DNA of 64,000 bases, from the NCBI GenBank assembly GCA_958299035.1, contig CATQJL010000223.1, positions 72,151,006 through 72,215,005 of the forward strand. The letters run 5' to 3'. The notes beneath the pieces are model-generated. The model was not told the DNA's origin and did not search any database. It saw nothing but the letters and a program-made list of their open reading frames with translations. This document shows, piece by piece, positions 34,457 through 45,400 of this stretch (within the stretch, counting starts at the first letter, position 1; the number at the start of each line of letters is the position of its first letter). The position numbers were made by a program, and so were the translations under genes. The DNA is from Cylicocyclus nassatus (lineage: Eukaryota > Nematoda > Chromadorea > Rhabditida > Strongylidae).

Positions 34457-36120
34457 CTGAAACATCACAAGGTGATGTACATTTGGAGGAAGAAATGGAT
34501 GACAAGGACGTGGAGACGCCCTTGACCACTCCCGATGCAGATTCTCCAATGGCGGAATCGCAGAAACCAGATCAGGTACAGCGCGTCACCTCTCCGAGGG
34601 GACCCGCAAAACAAAAAGTACCCAATACTTGCGGAGATTCATCCTCATCAGAGGACGATCCTTGTTGTAGCAAGTTCATCACCGCAAAGGGATCAGCACC
34701 CAAAAATAACAGAAGAAGAGATCGTAGTTACTCCAGATCTCCTTCGGACTCGGATGATGAAAAAACTTTACATCCTACAAAGATGTCGAAATGAGCGCGG
34801 AGGTAAAAGGAGTGCTGGCTGGGTTGGTAGAGAATACCTCTCTCACACCTTCGGCGGTGGAAGAAACTTGGGCAGAACCGAAAAAGATCATTCATAGAAG
34901 AGATGATAACGAGCGCAGGCATAGAGATGCCCATGCTCCAAGACAGTATGAGCACTTCGTTACCCATCCTTTTGCAGATCTTTTAAAGGGAAAATTGACA
35001 CCAGTGGAGTCACCTTATTACAACACTAACTTCGATGCGAAGCTTTTTGAGCATATACCCGCTTCTGGATACAGCGGACTGGTAGAAGGACTATTCCCAG
35101 AAGTAATCGGAGGTATTCCAAGATCTTTGAGATCGAAAGTGACCATTTTAGAGGCCGTTGGCCCTAGAGCCATTGAGTCGTTCCGCGTCGAAACCCATAC
35201 AACGGACTTGAAACTATGCTCGAAAATAAGCAGCCGCTGCCCACCATGCCAGTGCACGAGTACGCGTCAAAAGAGGAACTAGCAAAAACAGTTCACGGCT
35301 TAGTTTTTGATAGTCCCATGCACCCGTTTTGTAGCGCGTAAAAACACTTTTTGGTAACGGCGCAAAATTGGAAACAGTACCTTTGAAGTGGCTCTTTCCG
35401 ATCGCTTGGATCTCCTACTCTTCACCTCCATCGATCCATATGCAGCTAACATTGCAACAGGCAAAAGAGGGATCGATTTAAGAAAAATGATGGTAGGTGA
35501 CCTCATTTGGGTTTACGCTCCAGCGGTATCGGTCAAGTTTGGAACAACCAAACTTACCGCACCGCAGACAGTCGAACAAGCATACCAGGTACGACAACCG
35601 ACTGTATGGCGTGTGTGGAAATTCGCGCTAATCCATCGCGAACTCTCGCCAACCCTCGGTTTTATGGTAAGTATAACACCAAAAGCGGCACGGATATGTA
35701 TGGATGGACATCGACGCTTGGTATCTCTAACGTCAAACCGATGGAGAATCCAGAAGACTTTCAGAACTTGGAGGCGAATTTTTTTATTGTCGCTCCGTTT
35801 CGAGCTCGTCAACTCGGTTACATTGTGTTTGCGTGTGAACCGCAAAACCAAACGGAACTATTCAGCTACATAGCGGATATACCATATTTTAGCAGCCCAG
35901 AACCGGTACTATTTGACGTACGTCGCACCAGCAACGAACATCGTGAATTGGTGGAGAGCAAGTGGTCCAATTTCGAATTGTTCAACACCAGCCCAGGTGA
36001 GGTGCTCGGATTTTTGGAACCCCACTATAGCACAGCCAGCGGGGCGATCTCGGCAGCCATAACGAATGCGACAGACTCGGCAGCCCCAGGGCCCGGCACC
36101 GATGGTTTGGCGTCAAACTA
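34457..36120 (+). pseudogene. Unrecognised ORF downstream of integrase (acidic/SR-rich plus globular region)
   Basis: I do not recognise the family. Segment 1 (to 34794) is disordered and acidic with EEEMDDKD, SSSSEDD and the Arg/Ser motif RRRDRSYSRSPSDSDDE, like a phosphoprotein or nucleic-acid-binding tail. Its stop overlaps the ATG of segment 2 in an ATGA arrangement at 34791-34794. Segment 2 (to 35282) looks globular, with ADLLKGKLTPVESPYYNTNF and LVEGLFPEVIGGIP. Short frame changes follow near 35.21 and 35.36 kb, then LDLLLFTSIDPYAANIATGK and finally, in another frame from about 35.61 kb, MYGWTSTLGISNV, FFIVAPFRARQLGYIVFACE and an Ala/Pro/Gly-rich end. It shares the plus strand and degree of decay with the retroelement. 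It may be its third gene or a separately acquired viral-like structural gene. Confidence 0.5.
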
Positions 36121-36366
36121 GACTTCGTTTTTGGAGTTAAAAGCAGCGGGGACATCGTTTTTGTGAGGTCCTGGAGGAAGCGCCAAAAAAAACACGACGA
36201 AAATGTCAGGTTCTACGGGTTGAACGTGTTCTTTCGCAAGCGCGCGAATTTTAAACGCAGGACTCAAACAAACAAATGGCTTGTTTACAGCGCACAAACA
36301 ATCACATGACACCAAATTTGGGCTATGTGTATACAATATTACTCCAAACTATGTTATGTAAAAATT
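36121..36366. other. Unassigned flank downstream of the retroelement
   Basis: A 3' LTR was expected here, but no repeat of upstream sequence was recognised. Confidence 0.35.
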
Positions 36367-36482
36367 TTCCAAAACTTATGTGTCTGAATACCCGTTTCGG
36401 ATTTGTTGGTTTCTAGACCAACCACCGAACCAACTGGGTTGGTTCGGAGCATGAATTTCGGAGAGTTCACATAAGTTTTGGA
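36367..36482. mobile_element. 116-bp MITE-like inverted repeat
   Basis: TCCAAAACTTATGTG at the left end is inverted at 36468-36482. The centre holds a second palindrome, CCGAACCAAC/GTTGGTTCGG. Target duplication unclear. Confidence 0.7.
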
Positions 36483-36974
36483 CCTTTTTGATTTAGACGA
36501 TTAAAACGCTTGAAAATCTATTATATGGTGAAGAGAGCAAATCAAACCATGGCCTCTGCTCTTTTTACGAGCCAAATATATTATGAAAATAGAGGCTTTG
36601 ATAGATATTACGCACCAATCACATGTGTGTCACGGCGCCCTTTGAAGTGGCGCCGATTGCATCATTTCATTTTTTTGTCTCGCATGTGCTCATCTTCGTC
36701 TTTTTCTCTTCCGTCTCTTTTCTTTTTCGTTGTTTTTAATTTCCTTTCGTTTCAGGATATGCGAGCGGTGCACGCGAAACAAATGAAGGGCACGAACGAC
36801 GGACGGGACGCCAAGAGCCAGCCAGGGTGGGTTGGATTTACTGATTTGATTTTTTATTGTTTGATTTGATTTATTAATTTTATTGATCGGTTTACATCCT
36901 TCTTTCATTTTTTACAAATTAATTTGATGACAGATCCCCTCCGTTTGGTTAGCTTAGCTCGCTATTCCACATTA
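36483..36974. other. Unassigned pyrimidine-rich sequence
   Basis: No gene supported. The open frames here are low-complexity, rich in Ser/Phe or Lys/Arg. Confidence 0.35.
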
Positions 36975-37438
36975 GACCTCGGGCAGAACTTACGCGATTT
37001 GATCGTCGCGATTGAACGCGACATGAAAACTGTAACAATGTCATTGCATGCCGATCTTCTTGCATTGGTTGTGATAGTTTTCCAACACGACTAATCGTGA
37101 CTAACTATCACAACCGAGATACAAGAAGATCGGCGTGCAATGAACTCGTAAGGCGTCGGGCATACTTCACGCGATTTCAGTCGCGCGATTTGGCAATATT
37201 CCAACTCTTTATAACTCATTGTAAGTGCATTCTGAATGTACAAAAGAAAGGGCATTTTAACAGCCTGCAGATATTCTACACCCCATATGTTGTAGTCTGC
37301 AAGTGTTGCATTTGAAGACATTTGGTAAATTGCCAGATCGCGTCGCGACTGAAATTGTGTGAAGTATGCCCGAGGCCTAACACTTGTCTTCAGCGATTGA
37401 ATCGCGACGATCAAATCGCGTGAAGTCTGCCCGAGGCC
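36975..37438. mobile_element. 464-bp Harbinger-like MITE (TTA duplication), host of a nested copy
   Basis: The ends GACCTCGGGCAG and GGCCTCGGGCAG (inverted) are flanked by TTA at 36972-36974 and 37439-37441. Arms include GCGATTTGATCGTCGCGATT. The inner part contains a second stem pair (TCTTCTTG and CAAGAAGA regions) and a nested relative. Confidence 0.8.
37152..37377. mobile_element. 226-bp Harbinger-like MITE nested in the previous one
   Basis: The ends GGCGTCGGGCATACTTCA and GGCCTCGGGCATACTTCA (inverted) are flanked by TAA at 37149-37151 and 37378-37380. The end sequence is clearly related to that of the enclosing element. A third, solitary end, GGGCCGGGCATACTTCA, lies at about 37443. Confidence 0.8.
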
Positions 37439-37459
37439 TTAAGGGCCGGGCATACTTCA

Positions 37460-38785
37460 GTTTGCATAAGCCACCTGTGTCGAGCCCTGACCATAGAGAG
37501 CAGAACTTGAAAAAAGGGGTCGTGGCCTTTTCTTACGTGTAGGTATCGTCGGTCATAAAGCATAAAAATCTTCACTCAAGTTGTTTGGCTTTATAGGTTC
37601 ACCAGTTACGAGTTCTTAGAAACCAATTTTGAACTTTTTTTCGAAAGAGCTTATTGTACCTCTATTTCTTTTAGGCACCCAGTTTAAAGCGACATTTCAA
37701 TAAATTGACCACGACAGTTTATATTTTGTCTCAGTATCAATCTTTTTTTGTTCAAGGCTTTGAGCAACTGCAATCACCTTCTTTCTCTTTTTTTGTTTGA
37801 ACAATTTGTTCTCGAATGTACTCACAAGGCTAGTCGAGGTGGCGCTATCTTTGCCCTATAGCTCCTTTTCCTGTTTTGCAAATCAGACTGCGTGGAAACG
37901 AATTGCTTATCACACCTTCTTCGGTCGTTTCTGATTTAGTGCTTCGTGGCGAATCACGCACCAACACAATCAACACGAAGCGCTCGGATCGGCTCGTTGT
38001 CTCTTCACTTTCTCACTCGTCGCTGTAGTCAGCAATTTTTACATCCGCATTGCAAGACTTCCTTTTCACAAGCTTTACTCTTCTTCGACAACTAGTTCGA
38101 CTATCCTTCAATAGAGTTTCCGCAAATTTTGGCTCTGAAAGATCATAAAATAGCGTAAAATTTGGGTTTTTTATGATTATCGTGAGAAAAAGAGTCAGTA
38201 GTAAGCGAATATTCTAGCTGGCATAGCAAAATCAAAAAAAATCATTACTCAAAACGTTTGTCCGTCATACTTTGATCTATAAGCTAGAAGCTTAGAGGGT
38301 AAACATGATATTCTTGGTCGCCGACAACACTTACGCGTAAGAATTGGTCGTGGTGCGCAAATCTTGAAGTTGCATGCTCTGTGGCCATTCTTTGCTCGCA
38401 TGTTGTTGAGATTACAAAATAGCGTGTTTTACCCCTAAAAGTTATGTCACCGCCGCCTGTTCACTATCTATAGTAAATCTGCTACACGTTCTTGCTGAAC
38501 CGCTTGTGATTACATCACATGTAGAAGTCCACAAAGCGCAAAAAGGTTCAAGTGACTTGCTATATCATAAATGTGGCTTTCTTCTCTCATCAAATGGAAC
38601 ATAATGGTCACGAAATCGATTTAGGCTCTGCTTATTAACTGCGTTCTCACATTATCAACCTCTTTCTCTCTCACTAAATCCTACACTCCTTACTCAGTTT
38701 TCCTAGGGAGGTTATTTGGTAGGCTGAACACGAGTATGAGGTTTATTTCGTGCGACAGCGCCATCCGGTGGAGTTACGTTAGGAT
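37460..38785. other. Unassigned sequence
   Basis: No coding sequence, RNA gene or repeat structure could be supported in 1.3 kb. Confidence 0.35.
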
Positions 38786-38787
38786 TA

Positions 38788-39080
38788 CGGTAGAGGGGTC
38801 AAAATCACGATCTGCCCGAAACTTCGTCTAGAGGGGTTATTCAACCCACTGATGCTGAATATCACATTGGTTTTGTACCGTAGCGTCATTTTCTCGGGCT
38901 ACGGTGGGTATACGGTAGGAGGTCAAAATCTCAAAATTTGCTGTAACTTCGCACTGAGGGGTTATTCGACATGCTGATCAGAAATGTCACACTTTCTCCG
39001 CACAAAAACGTCTTCTCTCCATGGTTACTCTAGGTTTACGGTAGGGATCAAAATCACAAATCGGCAAATGTATCTTTCCC
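38788..39080 (+). repeat. Diverged tandem repeat, about 128-bp unit, 2.3 copies
   Basis: TTACGGTAGAGGGGTCAAAA, TATACGGTAGGAGGTCAAAA and TTTACGGTAGGGATCAAAA start successive units, each followed by an AACTTCG...GGGGTTATTC block in the first two. Confidence 0.7.
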
Positions 39081-39254
39081 CTGTGCTTTGTATGTCGAGA
39101 ACACCTTAATGAACGTTAGCCTAATATTTTTTAGGTATAAGGGGCGCTACGTCAAATGTCTTATTCTCTTCTTTCTGGCCGTTCACATCGAAGTCGCCAA
39201 TGTCTAGTATATCGAGAAACCATACCAACAGCAGCAACCGATCATAAGTCTATT

Positions 39255-39282
39255 TTCTAGTTTCTAGTTTCTAGTTTCTAGT
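39255..39282. repeat. Microsatellite of a TTTCTAG-type 7-bp unit
   Basis: Four near-perfect copies of a 7-bp unit. Confidence 0.85.
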
Positions 39283-39787
39283 CTATTTGTCTTCTATCAT
39301 TCTATTTTTAGGTACTCCAACCGTCCTTGAGTTGTGATTGCCCCATTTTGGGGTCATCGACGGATTTGCGCATTTGACCAATTTGATTCTATTGCTTCTA
39401 TCATTTTTTTTCCAGTATCGACTGGTGAGTTTTGAATTTTTTTAATCCTCAATTTTTATGCCAGAAAAATCTCATTTAGATGAAACAGAATCGGGAGATC
39501 GGGAACAACATCCGCCAGAATCCGGTCCAGATTCCCAAACTTTATCGCCAAGAGATCGTTGCTTTGATGGCACATCCAGCTAATCCGTTTTTGACTTGAA
39601 GACATCTGAACGAAGGCGACGTATCTCCACTTCATCTCTACATTTTGCCACACTCTCTCTTATTTTTTGCTATTTGTTTTCACATTTTCACCATTCTGAG
39701 ACTCTTAAAAAGCACGTATTTATTGCTACACCGTTCGAAAAAATTGAATTTTGAGATTTTTTTTTGTTCAGATACTGAACTCTTTAA

Positions 39788-40173
39788 AGGCAGCGTCCGG
39801 TCAAAATTTCGCCTCTCATGTTTCTGCCATTTTGGGACCTTTCCGTGGCTCTAATTACAATTGTAAAGTAGAAACTGTCCAAAACCCTCAAAAAATCCGA
39901 TTCCTGGGGACCCTATTTTAAGGGCGCGGAGAGTTTCGGATTGTTTATCTCCTCAGCTCGCCACCGAGGAGGAGCTGCAACTGCATGGGTGCAGTTACAA
40001 TCCATGATCGATCGATGCGTGAGCACACTCCTCAGGGGTGATTTGTGGTACGTATCACAGGCCCGTATCTCCTTTTAGAAGCCACGTCAGAGGATCGGGC
40101 CAACGCAGATCGGATACTCATGGGCTCCTCTTTACAACTATGTGCTCATCTGGATCTTGCCCGGACGCTGCCT
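39788..40173. mobile_element. TTAA-flanked MITE, AGGCAGTGTCCGG family, copy 2
   Basis: The ends AGGCAGCGTCCGG and its inverse are flanked by TTAA at 39784-39787 and 40174-40177. The interior is unlike copy 1 and is not a full palindrome. A related sequence, TTGAATTTTGAGATTTTTT, occurs on both outer sides (near 39744 and 40336). Confidence 0.75.
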
Positions 40174-40480
40174 TTAACATAATCTGCAGCACTAGCTGCG
40201 CAAATTTTTCGCTGTTGACTACTTTTTGAAGGTAACGGTTATTTGCATATGCGCCACCATTGGCTGTACATTTCTCTCGCTAGATTTCTTAATCAAGAAA
40301 TGAATCAAATTTTTTGCTACATCGTTCCAAAAAAATTGAATTTTGAGATTTTTTGCTCAGGATCTCATTAACATGAACCTCAAAACACTCCTTTGCTCAC
40401 CTCAGTCGCAAATGCCTTTTGTGTCACATGTATATTGCATTAATAAACACTTATGCTGGAAAAGTTTGTCGAATGTTGAA

Positions 40481-40665
40481 GGCCCTAGCCAGACTTCTCT
40501 CAGAAGCGCTCAATAGCGCCCAAAAGTGCCCAAACTTCTCTAACCCCTCCTCACTCTCTCTCATCTCTCCTCACTCGAGAAAGTGAAGAGACAACAAAGA
40601 AATTTGGGCGCTTTAGGGCGCTTTTCAGCTCTTTTTGGCGTTTTTGAGCGAAGTCTGGCAAGGTC
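40481..40665. mobile_element. MITE-like inverted repeat
   Basis: GGCCCTAGCCAGACTTC on the left pairs with GGACCTTGCCAGACTTC (inverted) on the right. The arms continue imperfectly as GCGCCC/GGGCGC. Length about 185 bp. Confidence 0.6.
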
Positions 40666-40821
40666 CAAATGCTCAGAATGCCAGGCACCCCAATTTTGGG
40701 GTCAAAGGAGACTTCGTAAAAATTTGCGGAGTCATGGGAAACTTCGTTTTCAAAAATCCTCCAAACCAACGCGTGCCGGGCCCTGTCGGCAGCACACCCA
40801 ACTGTCTGGGAATCTCCGAAT

Positions 40822-41193
40822 TTGAACGGCTTCCTCATACTGGCCAGTTTCCGTATTCCCAATGGTAAGAAATCAGGCTGGGCTGTGGAAAATTCAATCC
40901 GAGGCGCCTTCCAGGCCGACTTTTTAGACGGACAGGTCACCCAGATTGAAATGAGCACCGACCATTTCCAGGTCACGGCACAACTACAGACAAGCGCAGG
41001 CGTTCGTTTCCGCACATACTTGCTGAATTCCAGGTCACGAAGTATCTCGGTAGCCACCTCCCTGAATACAATGGAGGAGCGCGCAAACCCGGTTTTAAAA
41101 ATGTTGGAAGCCTCAGTGTTGTCGAATATGTTCCACCCCGGCACACTGGGATGGAAGTTGGAAAAAGCTATTCCAAAATTTGGTTTTGATTAG
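40822..41193 (+). CDS. Hypothetical open frame, possible terminal exon
   Basis: This 123-codon frame has protein-like composition (VTQIEMSTDHFQVTAQLQT; later FHPGTLGWKLEKAIPKFGF) and ends at a stop at 41191-41193. I do not recognise it and see no domain. The annotated ATG is only the first in frame; the part from about 40890 looks most coding-like. A longer open frame on the opposite strand (40551-41144) overlaps it, so at least one is spurious, possibly both. It could be an exon of a host gene or a transposon remnant. Confidence 0.22.
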   Translation: MNGFLILASFRIPNGKKSGWAVENSIRGAFQADFLDGQVTQIEMSTDHFQVTAQLQTSAGVRFRTYLLNSRSRSISVATSLNTMEERANPVLKMLEASVLSNMFHPGTLGWKLEKAIPKFGFD

Positions 41194-41400
41194 ATGTCTG
41201 CCGCCAAGGCTAAGACGCAGAGTCCTTGTGGAACTCTACGTCTTGACTATCTGCGATATGCGCACTCTGGCCTATCGAACTGACTTGTCCCGGTCGCCAC
41301 CTCTGTAGCGATTTTCCTCCTTCAGAAGCATATTGGTAGTGCTACATGGACGCGAGCTTTATCAGAACGGGCAAATCTGTACGGTAAGTTTTCATATATG

Positions 41401-41418
41401 GTCGGACGCTGCTTTTAA
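41401..41418. mobile_element. Solitary end of an AGGCAGCGTCCGG-family element
   Basis: GTCGGACGCTGCTTTTAA resembles the right end of the copy at 39788. No matching left end was found nearby. Confidence 0.5.
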
Positions 41419-42820
41419 GCTGATAAGTTGATAGGTTTCTTGTAAGGGTTGAAGAGGTTTTCGTAAAATTTTTGAAAGTTTGAGGGGACTTTGTTTCCGG
41501 AACTCTAGAAACAAACACGTGCAGGGTCGTACGTCAGGAAGTACGCCGCACGCGGCAGCCGCACTCCCGCGTATGTCACGCTAGGATTTTGTGGCCCACA
41601 AAACCCCTGTCTTAAGCGTCATTGGAAAAGTAGGGGAAGGGGGAGAGAGAAATAATTGACTCGATGCCATAAAAGAATTAAGGAATGCTGAATTACGCAC
41701 TGTTGATGTCGTTGTGACATCTCTTCGCGAAAAGTTCGCGCTGGCTTTACCTCTTGACCGTTTCCTCTCGTACCTGGTCTTGGGCCCGTAATAAAACCCC
41801 GAAATACGTCGTAAAATATAAAGAAGGCGGGCTCTTAACGTGTCCGACTGAAGGACAAGCTGCTCGCGACACGCCTTAGTCTTAATCGCCGCAAAACTTG
41901 TGCGCGCACGCGCGGTCGAACCTTTCAATGACCGTCGACGGCGTGCACTGCCACTGCGTTACTGATCCTCTTCGAAGCTAAAACCTAGGTGATCAAAAGT
42001 ACGACAGACAGAACGCGCCAGACAGAACAGTTGCTTGCTGCTTGAGAGCAAATTGATAGGCAAGCTTTTACGTATGTTGGCCTTTGTGTAAGTTGTAGAA
42101 TATAACTGCGCCATGTTAGTATCAAGATGCGATATTGACGGTATTGCTACAAGAGGTGCGCATAGAGCAGCGCCAGTATTAGGCGGCACTGAGCCAACGG
42201 TCGGTGGCGGGTACGAGTATGCCATTTGAGCAAATGTTTTGCAACTTGCTGACTAGTTAGATTTTACGTAAATGAACAAAATTTCAATGTTTTGGTAGTA
42301 AGGAAAGGAAAATGGCAATGCAAAACATGACACGAGAAAATTGGAATGTTGTGAAAGAAAACATTACTTTGGTTGGTGCAAACATGAGCTTTTGTGAGCC
42401 ATAACGCCAGACGATTCCCTCCCTCAAAATAGAAAGGAGACACCAAACGCACAGCGAACGAAAGCAATTCAGCATATAAACATTATAAGAGGTGTTCAAA
42501 TGGAAGAATTGAGGGATTAAGGCACACAGAGGGAAAATTTGGTGCGAAGTGTATCACAGAGCAAGACCCCAGTAAATGTAGACCGTCTTTTCTTCTAGCT
42601 TTACTCTCCCTTCAGAAATGGAGCACAGACTGATCGCATGCCTATTTTCTCTCTTTGCACATCCCAGTCCCTCGGCATGTAAGCTTACGTCAGTCATTCA
42701 TCTCGAAAACCCCTTCACCTTGAGGGGACCTTGCCCCCCCCCCATCGCACCTATGGATTTAACATGCATTGAAAGGTAGGTCAATCAAACTCTTGCCAAA
42801 ACCTGTTAAACATGTAAGTG
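41419..42820. other. Unassigned sequence
   Basis: Minus-strand frames at 41581-41928 and 41959-42225 are the longest. The second begins MAYSYPPPTVGSVPPNTG and could be a short real exon, but nothing supports a function. A C run lies near 42728-42737. Confidence 0.3.
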
Positions 42821-42826
42821 ACTTGT

Positions 42827-42906
42827 CGATTTTTTTGATACGTGGCAGGAGATTTATCCTATGAAGCGATTTTTTTGATACGTGGCAGGAGATTTATCCT
42901 ATGAAG
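42827..42906 (+). repeat. Perfect two-copy tandem duplication, 40-bp unit
   Basis: The unit starts CGATTTTTTTGATACGTGGC and is repeated without change, so the duplication is recent. Confidence 0.92.
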
Positions 42907-43862
42907 CCTTTACCAAATACGAAAAAAAAAAGAAATATCCTTTTTTTTGAAAAATTCGGTCCGAATAACGGAAAAGTACCATGCATTTTATACTGCGCTA
43001 AATGGAGCTAACAACGGTACCGAAGGTTCGCAAAAAATTTGAATAAGAGAATCGTAGCAATCAAGCAGATGTCACATCCTTTGAGGCATTCTGTATTTTA
43101 GCAATTTTTAAGCCATATTTAAGCTGACACTTCACTTTGATCAGATTTTTAGCCACATCTTATGGAGAATTAAGAAATCTGCTTAGCAAAAATTGGACCA
43201 GGAAATACTTTCGCTTCAAAAAGCATCTGCAAGCATGGTACATTAAAAAATTTGTTCTTAGCCCGTTGGCAGCCGGCCATCCAGAGCACAAGATATAAGG
43301 TGCACAGGCTATTCCATACTTCAAATAAATAAATAAATAAACGGATAAATAAATAAGTAATCTCCGTACTTTAACCTCTTTTTGCATAAGCTGTTCGCTC
43401 TCCAATTCTAGAACTAAGGAGCAAATATAAAAAAGGGTTTACATTATAATTGTCTTACTTGAAACAATGCAGTCTTTGGTTTGCCTTACTCAAGCTCATT
43501 ACGTAGTCGCAAAATTCTTCATAATTTGTTGAGATAACCTTCCCTTGTATTAATTATTTGAGTAACAATAATGATCATGAATAAAGTTCCAAAGGTTTTG
43601 CAAAGGAGATACACGGCATAGGCCATCAATAATGCCCTGCTTTTTTTTACTCGTGTTCGAAAAGAAAAAGCAGGCATAACCTGCAGGCAGTACGTCAGTG
43701 GAATGCCACGGTGTAAGTGCGATTCCAATAGGGAGCCCTCTATTATAATAGAATTTTTTTCAAGCGCTGTTCGACAGTAACATGGAGATTTTACATTCAC
43801 TGCGACACGGCAGTGACCAGCAGCGGTAGAAACTCAACCTATACACAAATATGATCTTGTTA
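42907..43862. other. Unassigned sequence with an AAAT microsatellite
   Basis: AAATAAATAAATAAATAAA lies at about 43323-43341. A minus-strand frame at 43519-43800 contains a hydrophobic stretch but no recognisable domain. Confidence 0.35.
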
Positions 43863-44440
43863 ATGTTTGGGGAAAAGTACGCACCTTGAATGGATTTGCT
43901 CACGGCGAGGGATAACTGAAGAAGAAACGATTTGCTTGATTTATATACTCTTTTTTGTTTTCATGAAGAGGTAAATTGAAACAATATTTCATTTGTATTT
44001 AAATGCTAACACTTATCAATCTTAAACAGTAGGTATTTAAATGGAGTGCAGATGTAAAAACTCTCCGACGACAACATCTTTGGAGACTCCGAGTTCAAAA
44101 AAGTCTATGATTCTGTCTTTGTAATAATCGACAAGTGCTGTAGACTTGACCTTAGGAACATATACTTTTGGAAGTTGATCCAAGTAGCGTGAAAACAATA
44201 GTGCTCAGTCTATAGTGCAGAGAACTAATGACCGCATGTTTTGCTCTATTCGTGTAACAAAGCCAGAAGTTATTTGGTGAGGTTTCAATATAGATTAGAT
44301 GTGCCCGAAAGTAAAAGCAATTCATTACGTTGAGTCGCTATTTTGAACCATGCTACATAACACATTTTTTACTTCATCGCAATATTTTACTTTCCAAAAT
44401 ACAGCAGTATAAAGTGCACATACTACAGTGCGTTGCATAA
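43863..44440 (+). repeat. Copy A of a large inverted duplication
   Basis: This segment matches 47880-48470 in inverse orientation. Shared words include CAAGTGCTGTAGACTTGACC, TACTTGGATC-type and CATGAAAACAAAAAAGAG-type sequence, with perhaps 80-85% identity by eye. Non-coding. Confidence 0.75.
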
Positions 44441-44875
44441 CTTCATATAAGAAATCCCATATTTTTGGGATTTCCGGATCTTCATAAGAGACGAAGAACT
44501 CCTGAGTGTTTGGTGATCTACATATGATATCGAGTAAAATCGCTTTCCAATCTATATCTCGATTTACTCGCTGATCATCATCTTCTGCATGAAAATGCTA
44601 TGTCTGTACTTTCAAGGCTCTTTATAAGGTCTCTAGGACAAATATGGTGACGACTGCAAAAGTAGGCGATGCCAGCGGGAAACGGCTGTGATTGACCTGC
44701 GTACATGTACACACGCTGTGCTGCTGTGAAAAGTAATGTGAACGTGTGCGCATGCTTTATGATCGGTTTTCGAAACTATGTGCATTTTTGATAGACCTCG
44801 CAGTTTTTTTAAAGTAAATAGCTGTCAAAATTCAGCAATTTGAGCCTCCACTTTTTTGAAGGTTGACTCGAAAGC

Positions 44876-44920
44876 TGTCGGACATTTTCAGATCTGCTTT
44901 TGATCTGAAAATGTCCGACA
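44876..44920. repeat. Perfect 19-bp-stem hairpin, 7-base loop
   Basis: TGTCGGACATTTTCAGATC is followed by TGCTTTT and the exact complement. There is no T tract or gene that would make it a terminator; it is probably a very small palindromic repeat. Confidence 0.85.
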
Positions 44921-44949
44921 TGTCTAGATCTGCTTTTTCAAAAACTATT

Positions 44950-45190
44950 GCATGTACCTCCAATAGAGGCACAACTCGATAGAAAGCTCTACAAGATGGT
45001 ATGCAAAAGTCCGCACCAGCTTTGACCCACCGTAAGTTTGCATCCAGAATCCGAGTCGCACTGAAAGCTCGAAAAATTGGGAAATTAGTTCTACGTTCAA
45101 AAAAATCTTACAAATCTCCAACTTGCTCACGCAAATTGCACACCACATCAGACACTCATATGTACCTTTCCTGTATTTCCTCAACTATAA
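44950..45190 (-). mobile_element. Decayed fragment of the mariner-type fold-back
   Basis: The order of words GATAGAAAGCTCTACAAGAT, GAAAAATTGGGAAATTAG and CAACTTGCTCACGCAAATTG parallels one arm of the elements at 14170 and 52241 with high divergence. Ends are missing. Confidence 0.55.
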
Positions 45191-45234
45191 AGCGATAAAA
45201 CGGAAGTTTTCAATAAATAATTATTAACACAACG

Positions 45235-45400
45235 ATTTTCGATTCATTGCTTTTATTTGATCTCATCGACTTTTTGCAAACTTCGAGCTGTGTTCAGAGA
45301 AACACAGCATGTTCACTCACTCCCTCCACATCTCCCAGCTCTGTAGCTCGAAGTTTGCAAAAAGTCGATGAAATCAGATAAAACAATGAATCGAAAATTG
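45235..45400. repeat. Inverted repeat with about 60-bp arms
   Basis: GACTTTTTGCAAACTTCGAG and its complement lie either side of a spacer of about 45 bp. A third partial copy (TAGCTTGAAGTTTGCA) lies near 45468. A run of 17 C follows at 45428-45444. Confidence 0.75.

Noticed and set aside
36121..36480. 3' LTR of the gag-env-pol element
   Set aside because: No matching direct repeat upstream of gag was found by eye, so LTR boundaries are not claimed.
40551..41144. 197-codon minus-strand frame
   Set aside because: It runs through a MITE arm at one end and antiparallel to a more protein-like plus-strand frame; no motif supports it.
44876..44920. Transcription terminator
   Set aside because: The perfect hairpin has no T tract or upstream gene, and intrinsic terminators are not expected in a nematode genome.
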